From NCBI GenBank assembly GCA_009885995.1, contig VFJQ01000029.1:17503-81502 (forward strand): a stretch of DNA of 64,000 bases. The letters run 5' to 3'. Under the pieces are notes generated by a model that saw nothing but the letters and a program-made list of their open reading frames with translations, did no database searches and was not told the DNA's origin. Origin of the DNA: Verrucomicrobiota bacterium (GTDB lineage: Bacteria > Verrucomicrobiota > Verrucomicrobiia > Chthoniobacterales > Chthoniobacteraceae). Shown piece by piece: positions 50,120-59,062 of this stretch (position 1 is the first letter of the stretch; each line of letters opens with the position of its first letter). The position numbers were made by a program, and so were the translations under genes.

Positions 50120-50697
50120 ACGTGAAGGTCACGATCGATTTCAATGCGGCGGGCCTGAGCCGCCTGGCGGGCAAAGTCACCGGCCCACAAAGCCGCGCGC
50201 GGCTGAGCGAGCGCATGGGCCTCGCCGTGCGCGAGAAGACGCGCGAACACCTCGCGGCGCTGGCAGGCTCCCGGCACGCCACGGCGATCAAGCTCGGCGC
50301 TTCGCCCTCCGGGCATCTGGAACAGGCAGCGCGCGCGGTGGAGTCCGCTCCCGTCGCCGCGGACCCGAATGGGGCGACGCTCACCATCAATCACGTCGGC
50401 ATGATCCGCGCGCTGCGCGACGTGACGATCACGCCGCGCCAGTCGCAGTGCCTCGCGATCCCCGTGAACGCGATCGCTTACAATCGCCGGCCCGCGGAGC
50501 TGTGGACGCAGCTCGGGCTCTTCATCGCCAAGGGCATGATCATGATGCCCGGCCCGGATGGCCCGATCGCGCTCTACAAGCTCGTGAAGAGCGTCCACCA
50601 AAAACAGGACCGCACGCTCCTGCCGAGCGGGGCGGAATGGACCGAGGCCGCGGCAGACGGCGCGCGCAGCTTTTTCGACCAAGAAACCCCATCATGA
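50116..50697 (+). CDS. Virion morphogenesis / neck protein (HK97 gp10 or Mu gpG-like)
   Basis: 193 residues. MNVKVTIDFNAAGLSRLAGK, GLAVREKTREHLAALAGSRH and a later NHVGMIRALRDVTITPRQSQ fit the phage virion-morphogenesis group (Mu gpG or HK97 gp10-like). Basic, no signal. The ATG overlaps the previous gene's end. Confidence 0.55.
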   Translation: MNVKVTIDFNAAGLSRLAGKVTGPQSRARLSERMGLAVREKTREHLAALAGSRHATAIKLGASPSGHLEQAARAVESAPVAADPNGATLTINHVGMIRALRDVTITPRQSQCLAIPVNAIAYNRRPAELWTQLGLFIAKGMIMMPGPDGPIALYKLVKSVHQKQDRTLLPSGAEWTEAAADGARSFFDQETPS

Positions 50698-51449
50698 TCC
50701 ATCTCACTTACGATCCCGTCACCGGCGTCGCCAAGCTCGTCCTGGCCGCCATCATCAAGCTCGGCGCGGACGTGCCGGTGCGCGTCACCTTCACCGGCGC
50801 GCCGGGCACGGTCGGCGCGCTGCAGCTCGCGCTTGGCTCGCCGGATGCGGACTCGGATGTGCTGGCTTACACCGAGGACTTCACGTCGGAATCCGACCGC
50901 GTGTGGACGGCGCTGCTCGATGCGAGCGACACGCGCCTGGCCACGTTCATGACGGACAAGACGGCGACGGCCGTGAACGCCGAGCTGGTCGCGGTGATCG
51001 ATGGCATTCGCCGCGTCACGCCGAACCTCACCGTGACCGTGCAGCCGCCGATCGTGGTCGGGCCGGAGACGAGCGAAGGCGGGCCGCACTATAACGGCGG
51101 AGCGGACTACGACAGCGACGATCTATCCTCGACCGGCACGACCACGCCGGCGATCGGCGCGAGCAATCGCGTCTTCGACCTGCTGCTGCAGCTCGGCGCT
51201 GGCGCCGGCGCCTACACGCGCAAGGTCGTGCTCGGCACCACGTCGCCCCAGGAGCGCGACAAGGTGCATATCCGCGCGGAGCTGCCCGCCCACGCGAACC
51301 CGACTCTCGAGATCCGCAACGGCACGGCGGGCGGCACGCTGCTGCTCACGCAGCCCGGCGAGGCCGATGGAGCCGTCATCCTGTTTGCCACCTTCATCTT
51401 CCGCAGCGGCGCCTGGACGCCGCTCTGCGTCCAGACCTCCAGCCTGTAA
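50694..51449 (+). CDS. Virion protein, 251 aa, unknown
   Basis: Beta-rich (VPVRVTFTGAPGTVGALQLA, VHIRAELPAHANPTLEIRNG). The order suggests a neck or fibre-base protein just before the fibre gene. No family recognised. Confidence 0.5.
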   Translation: MIHLTYDPVTGVAKLVLAAIIKLGADVPVRVTFTGAPGTVGALQLALGSPDADSDVLAYTEDFTSESDRVWTALLDASDTRLATFMTDKTATAVNAELVAVIDGIRRVTPNLTVTVQPPIVVGPETSEGGPHYNGGADYDSDDLSSTGTTTPAIGASNRVFDLLLQLGAGAGAYTRKVVLGTTSPQERDKVHIRAELPAHANPTLEIRNGTAGGTLLLTQPGEADGAVILFATFIFRSGAWTPLCVQTSSL

Positions 51450-51467
51450 CCACCAACACCACACACC

Positions 51468-53114
51468 ATGATCCCTATGCTTAGCCGATCCCTGCTCACC
51501 AGCCTCCTCCTCTGCGCCGCCTCAGTGGCGCAGACGATCAATCCCGGCGTCAACTATGTCCCCAGCACGCGCGTCACCACGCCCTATCTCAAGGGCGTGC
51601 TGCTGCGCGAATCCAGCTCGGTGGCGACACCCGCCACCGACACCGCCGTCCTGCGCCTGCACACCGATGGCACGCTGCGGCTCAAGCTCGATAGCGGCAG
51701 CGAACTCACCATCGCGACGGGCGGCGGCGTGAGCGATGGAGACAAGGGCAGCATTACCGTCAGTGCCAGCGGGGCGACGTGGACGATCGATGCCGGCGCA
51801 GTGACGAACTCGATGCTCGCTGCCATGACCAGCGCTCAACTTCGGGGAGTCTTGTCCGACGAAAACGGAACGGGCGCGGCGATCTTCGCGAATGGAAACA
51901 TCGGGGCCGCCACGGGAACGCTCAATGGGCTGGTGATTACCACGACGACGGGGAGCTTTACCCTGGCCGATTTCAAGACATTCACGGTCTCAAACAGCAT
52001 CACGCTGAGCGGGAGTGATGCTGCCTCCGTGGCCGTAGGAAACGGCGGCACCGTGGCTTACGTCGCGAATAAACTGAGCGTCTTCGCAGCCACGACCTCG
52101 GCTGAGCTCGCGGGCGTCATCTCGAATGAGACCGGCACCGGTGTGCTCGTCTTCGGCACGTCGCCGGACTTCACGACGGGGATCACGATCGGGAGCGTGG
52201 CGGTGCCGACGATCAGCTCGACGAGCACACTGACCAATAAGACCATCGCGCACAGCGCAAACACGATCACCGGAGACGATACCGCCTACGATGCGACAAG
52301 CTGGAACGGATCGACGGCGGTGCCCACCAAGAACGCGGTTCGCGACAAGATCGAGGCGCTGGGCGGCGGCGGCGGCGCGATCAGCGACCCGCGGGTTTAC
52401 TACGTCAAAAGCACCGGCAACGACACGACTGGCGATGGCTCGCTCTCGACGCCCTATCTGACCGGAGGGAAGGCTTACACGGTGGGCGTCGCGGCGGGTC
52501 AGACCTTCGCGATCGACTTCGGGGTTGGCACTTTCTCCATCACCCTGGCGGCGAACTGGAATGCGCTGTGCCGCACGCTGCGCGGGCCGGGAGTCCAAAC
52601 CTTCGGAAACTTACTGACTCAGTTGAATATCTTCGGGCAGGCCGCCGACACAACCAACGCGAATACCGGAGACGGCAAGGACGTAGAAGTAAACGTCGAA
52701 GGGATGAACATCAACGTCTATGCCAATGGTGGCAATGTGACTGTGGACGAAGCCAACACCTACACTTGCGGCAATGGCGGCAACGTGAAGATCGGCGGGA
52801 CTGGAATGGTCGGCTACATCGGCGCCTTCGGCGGCGGCGATGCCAGCTCGACAGACGGCTCTGTGAACGGCGGAAACGGCGGCACTATTGAGTTACTAGG
52901 GCCGCTGGTTGTTTTAGGAAATCTCACCACTATTGGCGGCACAGGCTACGGCGGAGGCAGCACCGGGACTAGTGGCGACTTTACGATCGACGGGGTTGAT
53001 TTGCGCGCAAGCAACGTGACTTGCGACGAACTCATAGTCGGGCGGAGTTCCTACATCGACGGCGCAATCACCCGAAACACGCTGACCAGCAAGGGCGGTA
53101 ACGCGACCTGGTAA
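51468..53114 (+). CDS. Fibre/spike-like protein, 548 aa
   Basis: A hydrophobic N-terminus (LLTSLLLCAASVAQTINPGV) is followed by fibre-type repeats (AVLRLHTDGTLRLKLDSGSE, TSAELAGVISNETGTGVLVF, SSTSTLTNKTIAHSANTITG). The C-terminal half is Gly/Asn/Thr-rich parallel-beta-like sequence (GGNGGTIELLGPLVVLGN). It is lower in GC than its neighbours, as is common for host-range genes. The signal-like N-terminus is unusual for a phage fibre. The start has a CA-rich leader. Confidence 0.65.
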   Translation: MIPMLSRSLLTSLLLCAASVAQTINPGVNYVPSTRVTTPYLKGVLLRESSSVATPATDTAVLRLHTDGTLRLKLDSGSELTIATGGGVSDGDKGSITVSASGATWTIDAGAVTNSMLAAMTSAQLRGVLSDENGTGAAIFANGNIGAATGTLNGLVITTTTGSFTLADFKTFTVSNSITLSGSDAASVAVGNGGTVAYVANKLSVFAATTSAELAGVISNETGTGVLVFGTSPDFTTGITIGSVAVPTISSTSTLTNKTIAHSANTITGDDTAYDATSWNGSTAVPTKNAVRDKIEALGGGGGAISDPRVYYVKSTGNDTTGDGSLSTPYLTGGKAYTVGVAAGQTFAIDFGVGTFSITLAANWNALCRTLRGPGVQTFGNLLTQLNIFGQAADTTNANTGDGKDVEVNVEGMNINVYANGGNVTVDEANTYTCGNGGNVKIGGTGMVGYIGAFGGGDASSTDGSVNGGNGGTIELLGPLVVLGNLTTIGGTGYGGGSTGTSGDFTIDGVDLRASNVTCDELIVGRSSYIDGAITRNTLTSKGGNATW

Positions 53115-53117
53115 GCC

Positions 53118-53798
53118 ATGAGCGCCGCGACCGATCTCCAGGCAGCCATCGCCGCCAAGCTGGCGGCGACGCACACGGCCACCGTGGGCAATGGCACGGG
53201 CTCGATCTTCGCGATCCCGCACGGCTTCGGCACCAAGGCGCTCTACGCGTCGGTGCTGGCGGGCGAGACGGTGCTCGTGAATGGGACCGACTTCGAGATC
53301 GGGCTGACGAACGACGACACGGTCACGATCACCGCGCTCGGCGATCCGCCGGCGCTCGATGCGTGGACGGTGAACCTCGCGCTGCTGCGCAAGGCGGTGC
53401 CGATCGTGGAGTTCAAGTCCCGCGACATGGCGGTGAAGGTGGAAGCGGCGGCGGCGGGGCGCGAGATCGGGCTCTACGTGTGGCCACCGCTGCCTTCGCG
53501 CATCGTCCAGGGCGTGCCGTTCGTCTTCGTGGAGTCGGCGGAAGTGCGCGTCACGATCATCGAGCAGCCGCAGATGAACAAGACGGGCGTGGATGCCTAT
53601 GACCTCGTGGACGACGTGATGGCGGCGCTGCACTGGCAGGCCTTCGGCGAGATGCTCGCGCATCCGCTCCAGCTCGCGGGCAAGCCCACGGAGATGATCT
53701 GGAATCCCTCCACGCGCTTCGAGGGACTCGCGGCCAACACCCGCATGATCGACGTGATTTTCGAGGCCACCTACGGCCTTCAACCCAGCACCTACTAG
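53118..53798 (+). CDS. Tail-completion-type virion protein, 226 aa
   Basis: MSAATDLQAAIAAKLAATHT begins a beta-rich N-terminal part (about 1-100), then RDMAVKVEAAAAGREIGLYV, PFVFVESAEVRVTIIEQPQM and ALHWQAFGEMLAHPLQLAG. The second half resembles the small alpha/beta tail terminator fold. No firm family. Confidence 0.5.
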   Translation: MSAATDLQAAIAAKLAATHTATVGNGTGSIFAIPHGFGTKALYASVLAGETVLVNGTDFEIGLTNDDTVTITALGDPPALDAWTVNLALLRKAVPIVEFKSRDMAVKVEAAAAGREIGLYVWPPLPSRIVQGVPFVFVESAEVRVTIIEQPQMNKTGVDAYDLVDDVMAALHWQAFGEMLAHPLQLAGKPTEMIWNPSTRFEGLAANTRMIDVIFEATYGLQPSTY

Positions 53799-53826
53799 TG
53801 ATCAGTCATCAGTGATCAGTAATCAG
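53797..53826. repeat. GATCAGT repeat cluster, left
   Basis: AGTGATCAGTCATCAGTGAT and further near copies fill the gap after the 226-aa gene. Same family as 54611-54681. Confidence 0.75.
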
Positions 53827-53843
53827 ACCAGCCACACCACCAC

Positions 53844-54602
53844 ATGAACAGATACGGCCAAACCATCACCTGGAGCACGATCACCGCGCCCCATCTCTTC
53901 ACCGGCAAATGCACGAGCTACTCGCTGCGCGATGCCGTCTCGCGGCAGCTCATGGACGACGAGGGCGGCGACAACGTCGCGCTCGCGCTGCACTCGGCGA
54001 AGGCGGAGCTGAACTTCAGCGCCGAAGTCACGGACGGATCGACCGACTTCCTCGATCTCTCGGACGGCGTGGCCATCACCGTCTCCGGCATCGCGAGCGG
54101 CGTGGTGCTGGCGTCGCGCGCGGTGGAGACGTGGCGGCTCGGGCAGCGCAAGACGGCGAGCGTGCAGGCGACGTGGTTCCCGGACATGGTGATCGGCGCC
54201 GGCGGCGCGGCGGGCACGGGGCTCGATGCGTTCACACCGGACCAGAGCGCGCTGACGATCGTCTATCCCGGCGGCGTGCTGATCTACGGCACGCACGGGC
54301 TCGGGCACGCGAGCGGCGTGCTGCACGGGCTCACGATCGAGCAGCAGCTCACGATCACCGAGGATGAACCGTCGCCCGTGGGCACGATCCTCGGCGCGGC
54401 CTCGCATGGCTATCTGCGCACCATCCAGCTCGATCTGCTCTCCACGGCCGCAGCGCCGGCGAAGAAGAGCGTGCTGGCGCTGACGGGCGCGCCGGATCAT
54501 TCCGCGGACTACCGGATCGAGAGCGTGGAGACGAAGTTCGAGAGCAAGCGCGGGAAGATGTATGCCATCAGCGCGGTGTGGATTCCGCCGTTCACGGCAT
54601 GA
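53844..54602 (+). CDS. Tail-tube-like protein, 252 aa
   Basis: Beta-rich body (YGQTITWSTITAPHLFTGKC, DGVAITVSGIASGVVLASRA, ADYRIESVETKFESKRGKMY). Size and position before the small helical protein and tape-measure-like gene fit a major tail-tube protein. Flanked on both sides by GATCAGT repeats. CA-rich leader, no Shine-Dalgarno. Confidence 0.5.
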   Translation: MNRYGQTITWSTITAPHLFTGKCTSYSLRDAVSRQLMDDEGGDNVALALHSAKAELNFSAEVTDGSTDFLDLSDGVAITVSGIASGVVLASRAVETWRLGQRKTASVQATWFPDMVIGAGGAAGTGLDAFTPDQSALTIVYPGGVLIYGTHGLGHASGVLHGLTIEQQLTITEDEPSPVGTILGAASHGYLRTIQLDLLSTAAAPAKKSVLALTGAPDHSADYRIESVETKFESKRGKMYAISAVWIPPFTA

Positions 54603-54610
54603 GGACGCTG

Positions 54611-54681
54611 GTGATCAGTAATCAGTGGTCAGTAATCAGTCTGACCACTGGCGGCGAAGCCGCACTGATCACTGATCACTC
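54611..54681. repeat. GATCAGT inverted repeat cluster, right
   Basis: GTGATCAGTAATCAGTGGTC repeats are followed by their complement (CTGATCACTGATCACT), forming a hairpin around a CTGGCGGCGAAGCCG core. Confidence 0.75.
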
Positions 54682-54696
54682 TGCCCCTTCGCTGCC

Positions 54697-55305
54697 ATGA
54701 CTGCCGAAGAAGAACAGCAACTCCGCGAACTCGGAAACGATCTTGCAGGCGCGATGCAAAGCGACTGGCAACCGGCTTGCATCGCCGCGGCGTGGCGCTC
54801 GGAGCGGGCCGGCGAGCTGGCGCTGACCATGCAGGGCTGGATCGATCTGGACGCGGCGCGTTCGCCGCTGCTGTGCGGCGGCCTGCCGCAGACGGGCGTG
54901 GACCTCGACGCGGCCTTCGCGGCGTTCGTCCTGGGCGAGGAAGGGCTCGAGCCGGCCGACGCGGTGCGTGTGGTCGTGGCGATGGCGCGCGCCGTCGAGA
55001 CGGCCTTCGCCTCGGCGCTGCGCATGACGCCACAGAACCCAGCCACGGGCGACGCGGACGGCTTCGGCGATTGGCTGCCGATGCTCGCGTGCCTGGTCAC
55101 GCAGTGCGGCCTCGATCCCGCGGCCGCGCTCGGTTTGCGCGTCGATCGAGCCTTCATGCTCGTCGCGGCGATGCGGCGGAACGAAGGCTGGCAGGTGAGC
55201 GGGGAAGCCTATGCTTTGCGCGATGTAGAAGCGACGCCCTCGTCGCTTGCAGGAGCGCGAAGCGGCGAGGGCGCCGCTTCCACCACGGAGGCTCCCGATG
55301 CCTGA
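54697..55305 (+). CDS. Tail-assembly chaperone position protein, 202 aa, with repeat-encoded C-terminus
   Basis: Helical (EEEQQLRELGNDLAGAMQSD, VVVAMARAVETAFASALRMT). By position just before the tape-measure-like gene it could be an assembly chaperone. The last about 26 residues (EATPSSLAGARSGEGAAS and onward) come from a GTGGAAGCG-family palindrome, so the original protein probably ended near residue 176. Overlaps the next start. Confidence 0.5.
   Translation: MTAEEEQQLRELGNDLAGAMQSDWQPACIAAAWRSERAGELALTMQGWIDLDAARSPLLCGGLPQTGVDLDAAFAAFVLGEEGLEPADAVRVVVAMARAVETAFASALRMTPQNPATGDADGFGDWLPMLACLVTQCGLDPAAALGLRVDRAFMLVAAMRRNEGWQVSGEAYALRDVEATPSSLAGARSGEGAASTTEAPDA
55225..55283. repeat. GTGGAAGCG-type palindromic repeat inside a tail gene
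   Basis: Begins GTAGAAGCGACGCC and ends GCGCCGCTTCCAC, 59 bases. Related to 49773-49827 and 5980-6086. Keeps the reading frame open to a stop that overlaps the next gene. Confidence 0.85.
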
Positions 55306-56455
55306 AGAGGTCAAAGTCCGCATCACGCAGGAATCCGCAGGCAACGCGCTCGCGGAGACCGAGGCGAAGATCAAACAGCTCTACCAGGCGGCGGCCGCCT
55401 ACGAGAGCAAGGGCATGGGCGACGCGGCGAAGTCTGCGCGCGGCGATGCGCGGGCGCTGGAAGGCGACCTCGCGCGGCTCGCGAAGGAACGCGCGACGGC
55501 CGAGCACGTGATCACCAGGCAGAAGGCCGAACAGCTCGCGATCGAGAAGGCGCAGGCGGCGGGCGAAGCGCGGCGGATGGGGATGTTCTCTCGGCTCGGA
55601 CGGGCGGGCGCGAACTTCGCGGAGAGCACGATCGGCGCGGGCGGCTTTGGCGGCGTGACGAATGCGCTCGGCGGCATCGGTGGCGCGGCCGGCACGACCG
55701 GCGCCGTGGCGATCGCGGCGCTCGTGAAGGTGCTCAGCGATGTGTCGAACCAGGCGCACGCGCTGAAGCTCATGGGGCTAGCGGATGAGACTGCGGGCGC
55801 GGCGCAGCGACATCAACTCGGGCGCCTCGGCGGATTCGAGGGCAGCGCGGGATCGGCACGCGAGCAGGCTGCCGATGCGAAGGAGGAGATCGCCCGCCGT
55901 GAAGCGGATCGCGCGCGGCTGGCGGAGGAAGCGAAGCCACGCTGGAACAGCCCGTCGTCGTGGATGAAGGCGCTGAGCGGCGAGAACCAGAACGCTTCGA
56001 TCGAGAACGAACAGGCGATCACTCGCGCTCGCGAGAAGCAGGCGGAAGCGGCGCGGATTCAAAAGGAGAAGTTCGGACGCGAGGGTGAGGAGGAGCTGAA
56101 CATCGAACGCAAGCGGCTGGAGCACGACTGGCGCGGATCGCGGCAGGCGGAGCATCGGCTGCTCTACGTGCGTGAATACAACCGGCTGCTGCGCGAGGGC
56201 GCGCAGGAATGGCAGGCGCAAGAGGGCGCGGGCATGAAGGTCTTTGCGAAGCAGCGCGAAGAGACGGCTGCGCTCGGCGGCCGGGTGAATGCGCGCAGCG
56301 GTGCGGGCGACATCGCGCGGCTCGCGTCGCTCTCGGCTTCGATCAATGGCGGCGGCGACTCCTCGCCAGCGATCAACTCGCTGCACGATACGGTAAAGCA
56401 GCAAGGGTATCAGGTGATGATCGCCGCCACTCAAATGGACTTCACCAAACGATGA
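55298..56455 (+). CDS. Short tape-measure-like protein, 385 aa
   Basis: Coiled-coil rich (NALAETEAKIKQLYQAAAAY, ARALEGDLARLAKERATAEH). A central hydrophobic stretch (AGGFGGVTNALGGIGGAAGT, VAIAALVKVLSDVSNQAHAL) and a basic helical C-terminal half (NIERKRLEHDWRGSRQAEHR) fit the tape-measure pattern. It is much shorter than usual for siphoviruses or myoviruses, implying a short tail if correct. Confidence 0.55.
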   Translation: MPEEVKVRITQESAGNALAETEAKIKQLYQAAAAYESKGMGDAAKSARGDARALEGDLARLAKERATAEHVITRQKAEQLAIEKAQAAGEARRMGMFSRLGRAGANFAESTIGAGGFGGVTNALGGIGGAAGTTGAVAIAALVKVLSDVSNQAHALKLMGLADETAGAAQRHQLGRLGGFEGSAGSAREQAADAKEEIARREADRARLAEEAKPRWNSPSSWMKALSGENQNASIENEQAITRAREKQAEAARIQKEKFGREGEEELNIERKRLEHDWRGSRQAEHRLLYVREYNRLLREGAQEWQAQEGAGMKVFAKQREETAALGGRVNARSGAGDIARLASLSASINGGGDSSPAINSLHDTVKQQGYQVMIAATQMDFTKR

Positions 56456-57177
56456 TCTACGGCGAGCCAGGCATCCACATCGACGACGACCAGACCGACC
56501 GCATCGGCATCCGCACGCTCGTGCTCTCGCAGATGTGGCAGCCGAGCCGCTGGCCGCTGACGATGGCGGAGCTGCTCGCGGAGACGCCGGCGGCGCCGGA
56601 AGTGCCGGGCGGATTGTGGTTCATCGGACGGCAGACGCGACGCGCGACCGGCACGCTGCGGACGACGTGGACGTTCGAAGGCGTGGATGGCGACGGCAAG
56701 AGCGTGACCTTCAAGACGCGCGGCAACTCGCCGGACTACCGCTTCGAGCCGGGCTTCGCGCAGGTGGATATCCTCGTGCATCCGGAGATCCAGTCGATGC
56801 TCACCGCCTACGAGGGCACGCTGATCGGCGATCAAATCTTCTGGTCGCCGACGCTCTCGGGCGGCGTGGCCACGGGGCTCGGCGGCGGGCAGAGCGGACA
56901 GCTCAATCCGATGTTTGGCGTGAAGGATTGGTTCCGGCTCGAAGGCACCTACATCTATCGCTATGTGGCCACGGATCTGGCGGGAGTGAAATCGGGCGTC
57001 GGCAGGATCCACAAGGGCGGACTGCCGGGCGAGGCGCCGAACTACACGGATCGCGACTGGCTGAAGGCGCCCTCGCCGTGGCGCCGGCGCGGGCCGGTCT
57101 TTGATATTCAGGAAATTTATTGGCTGAGCGGGCCGGGCGGCTGGCCGCAGCCGGTCTATGGGAGCGCGCAGAAATGA
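56452..57177 (+). CDS. Distal-tail region protein, 241 aa
   Basis: Beta-rich (GIRTLVLSQMWQPSRWPLTM, TLRTTWTFEGVDGDGKSVTF, DWFRLEGTYIYRYVATDLAG). Located between the tape-measure-like and tip genes; probable tail-tip component. No family recognised. Confidence 0.5.
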   Translation: MIYGEPGIHIDDDQTDRIGIRTLVLSQMWQPSRWPLTMAELLAETPAAPEVPGGLWFIGRQTRRATGTLRTTWTFEGVDGDGKSVTFKTRGNSPDYRFEPGFAQVDILVHPEIQSMLTAYEGTLIGDQIFWSPTLSGGVATGLGGGQSGQLNPMFGVKDWFRLEGTYIYRYVATDLAGVKSGVGRIHKGGLPGEAPNYTDRDWLKAPSPWRRRGPVFDIQEIYWLSGPGGWPQPVYGSAQK

Positions 57178-57722
57178 TCACACGCGGCCCGATCATACCT
57201 TGGCCTCCGAAGCCGGCGCCGGCGGCGAAGCCGATGCCGGGCGCAGGCACGCTGCTCGCGCTCGGGCCGGGCGGCTACAGCGTCAGCGCACCGGACCGGG
57301 GCGCGACGTATCCGCATCCGTTCAAGCCGTCGCTCTCCGGGCTCGCGCTGCGCTTCTCGCGCGGGCTGGTGGAGAATCGCGAACCGACCATCAAGGGCGT
57401 GCGGATCGGCGGCACGGCCACGGCCGCGCAACCGGAGCTGGCGATCGAGGCCGCGGTCGCGAACGCGGCGGGCGAATCGTGGTGCTGCGTGGAGGTGCAT
57501 CCGGATGCCCAGGGCGAGCTGCCCGCGGAGAGCAAGATCGAGATCGTCCACACGCGCACGCCGCGCTCGCTGTCGCCTGAAGTGGGCCGGCAGGCGCTCT
57601 GCATGATCGTGTGGCGCGAAGGCAACCCGTGGCAGGTGCTGCCGATCGTCCACTTCAACCTGCGCTACGCGCGCGTGCTGCCACCGGCGGGCAGCGGCGC
57701 GGCGCGACACGTCTTCTTTTGA
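57174..57722 (+). CDS. Tail-tip region protein, 182 aa
   Basis: Pro-rich N-terminus (MITRGPIIPWPPKPAPAAKP), then beta-like WCCVEVHPDAQGELPAESKI and EGNPWQVLPIVHFNLRYARV. ATGA overlap with the previous gene. Unknown tail component. Confidence 0.45.
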   Translation: MITRGPIIPWPPKPAPAAKPMPGAGTLLALGPGGYSVSAPDRGATYPHPFKPSLSGLALRFSRGLVENREPTIKGVRIGGTATAAQPELAIEAAVANAAGESWCCVEVHPDAQGELPAESKIEIVHTRTPRSLSPEVGRQALCMIVWREGNPWQVLPIVHFNLRYARVLPPAGSGAARHVFF

Positions 57723-57723
57723 T

Positions 57724-58962
57724 ATGCAAGCCGGACGCAACACCACACTGCGCGAGTCGCCGATCGGCCGGAGCGTCTCGGACGCGCGGACGCCGGCGAA
57801 GTGGGCGCATCCGTGGACGACGTCGGCGAGCTATGGGCCGGGCGGTTGGTTCGCGCAGGTGAAGCCGGGCTTTGTGAATCACGAGTGCCCGGTCGTGCGC
57901 ACCACGCAGCGCGAGCAGGATCGGCTCGGCGGCGGCTTCCGGCGCGACTTGAGCCGCGTCATCACCGCGACGAGCGGTGGCGCGGAGATCGCGCGGGCAG
58001 CGGCGCTCTCGGCTGGCGGCAGCCGCAGCGGCGCGCGGGGATCGACCGGGCCGATCGACATCCCGCTCTATATGAGCCCGGCGCTGCCGCTGAGCTTTCG
58101 CGCGGTGGGCTCGGATGGTTCGCCGCAGTTTCCCGTGCCGAAGTTCTTTGCCGATCGCGGCGTCGCGGAGCCGCCGGAGGCGCTGACGGCCGAGGCGTTG
58201 GAAGCGGGCGATCTCTCGTCGATCGATCCGCGCAACGTGCCGGCGAACCGGCGCCTGCTGCGGGCGTGCGACGTGTGGCTTCACCAGCCGCGGCTGGCGC
58301 TCACGAGCGACATCACGCTGCACGATGGGCCGGCGACGGGGATCTCGAATGTGCGGCAGACGCTCAGCCTGCGAAGCGCGGCGCCGGGCGATGTGCTGCG
58401 CGTGCAGAGCGGCACCTTCCGCGCGCTGGAAGGCATCGACGCGCTGGGCCGTGTCTATGAAGAGCCCAACTACGACGAGCTTCCGATCGCGACCGTCTAT
58501 CTGCTCAGCGGGCCGGGCGCGGAGAACGGGAGTGAGCCGGACGGGACGTGGCAGCCCTTCGTGCGGCACAACCTTTTCTGGAACCTCAATTATCAAACGC
58601 CGTGGTTCCGGCAGTATGGCGGCGATCCGACGATTCCCTTCCTGCCGCCGCTCGCGGGCGGCGCGGCGACGCTGATCACAAACTTCCTCGTGGCGTCGCT
58701 CAATGACGCGCTGCAGGACGCGCTGAACCTCGTCACGTCGCACTCGATGGCGGGCACCTTCTACACGCCGACGTGCGGCGGGCACCACGCGGCGCTGCCT
58801 GCGGCGACGTCGTCGGCCAGCACGGCCGGGCTGGATAAGACGGCGCGGATCGCGGCGGACAGCCAGGCGAAGGCGCGGGCGCGGCGCGAAGGCCGGCTCG
58901 ATCCTGACTATCCTTTCCTCGCCGAGCCCTTCGATCCGGCGCTGCTCACGCAAACGACATGA
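57724..58962 (+). CDS. Tail-tip region protein, 412 aa
   Basis: MQAGRNTTLRESPIGRSVSD, then PWTTSASYGPGGWFAQVKPG and VWLHQPRLALTSDITLHDGP. The C-terminal part has helical stretches (ITNFLVASLNDALQDALNLV). Begins one base after the previous stop. Virion role by context only. Confidence 0.45.
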   Translation: MQAGRNTTLRESPIGRSVSDARTPAKWAHPWTTSASYGPGGWFAQVKPGFVNHECPVVRTTQREQDRLGGGFRRDLSRVITATSGGAEIARAAALSAGGSRSGARGSTGPIDIPLYMSPALPLSFRAVGSDGSPQFPVPKFFADRGVAEPPEALTAEALEAGDLSSIDPRNVPANRRLLRACDVWLHQPRLALTSDITLHDGPATGISNVRQTLSLRSAAPGDVLRVQSGTFRALEGIDALGRVYEEPNYDELPIATVYLLSGPGAENGSEPDGTWQPFVRHNLFWNLNYQTPWFRQYGGDPTIPFLPPLAGGAATLITNFLVASLNDALQDALNLVTSHSMAGTFYTPTCGGHHAALPAATSSASTAGLDKTARIAADSQAKARARREGRLDPDYPFLAEPFDPALLTQTT

Positions 58963-58985
58963 ACCGCCACAAACTCACACCGCGG

Positions 58986-59061
58986 CATGGAGCAGGGAGC
59001 ATGGAGCATGGAGCCAGCGCCGCTCCGATCTCCCTGCCCCCTGCTCCCTGCTCCCTGCCTT
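58986..59061. repeat. GGAGCAGGGAGCATG inverted repeat between tail genes
   Basis: CATGGAGCAGGGAGCATGGA and its near complement (CCCTGCTCCCTGCTCCCTG) form a hairpin directly before the 894-aa gene start. Same family as 49161-49200. Confidence 0.75.
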
Positions 59062-59062
59062 T

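Noticed and set aside
57724..58962. Contractile tail sheath
   Set aside because: Length is in range but no sheath-like motifs are visible and no tube/sheath gene order is present.
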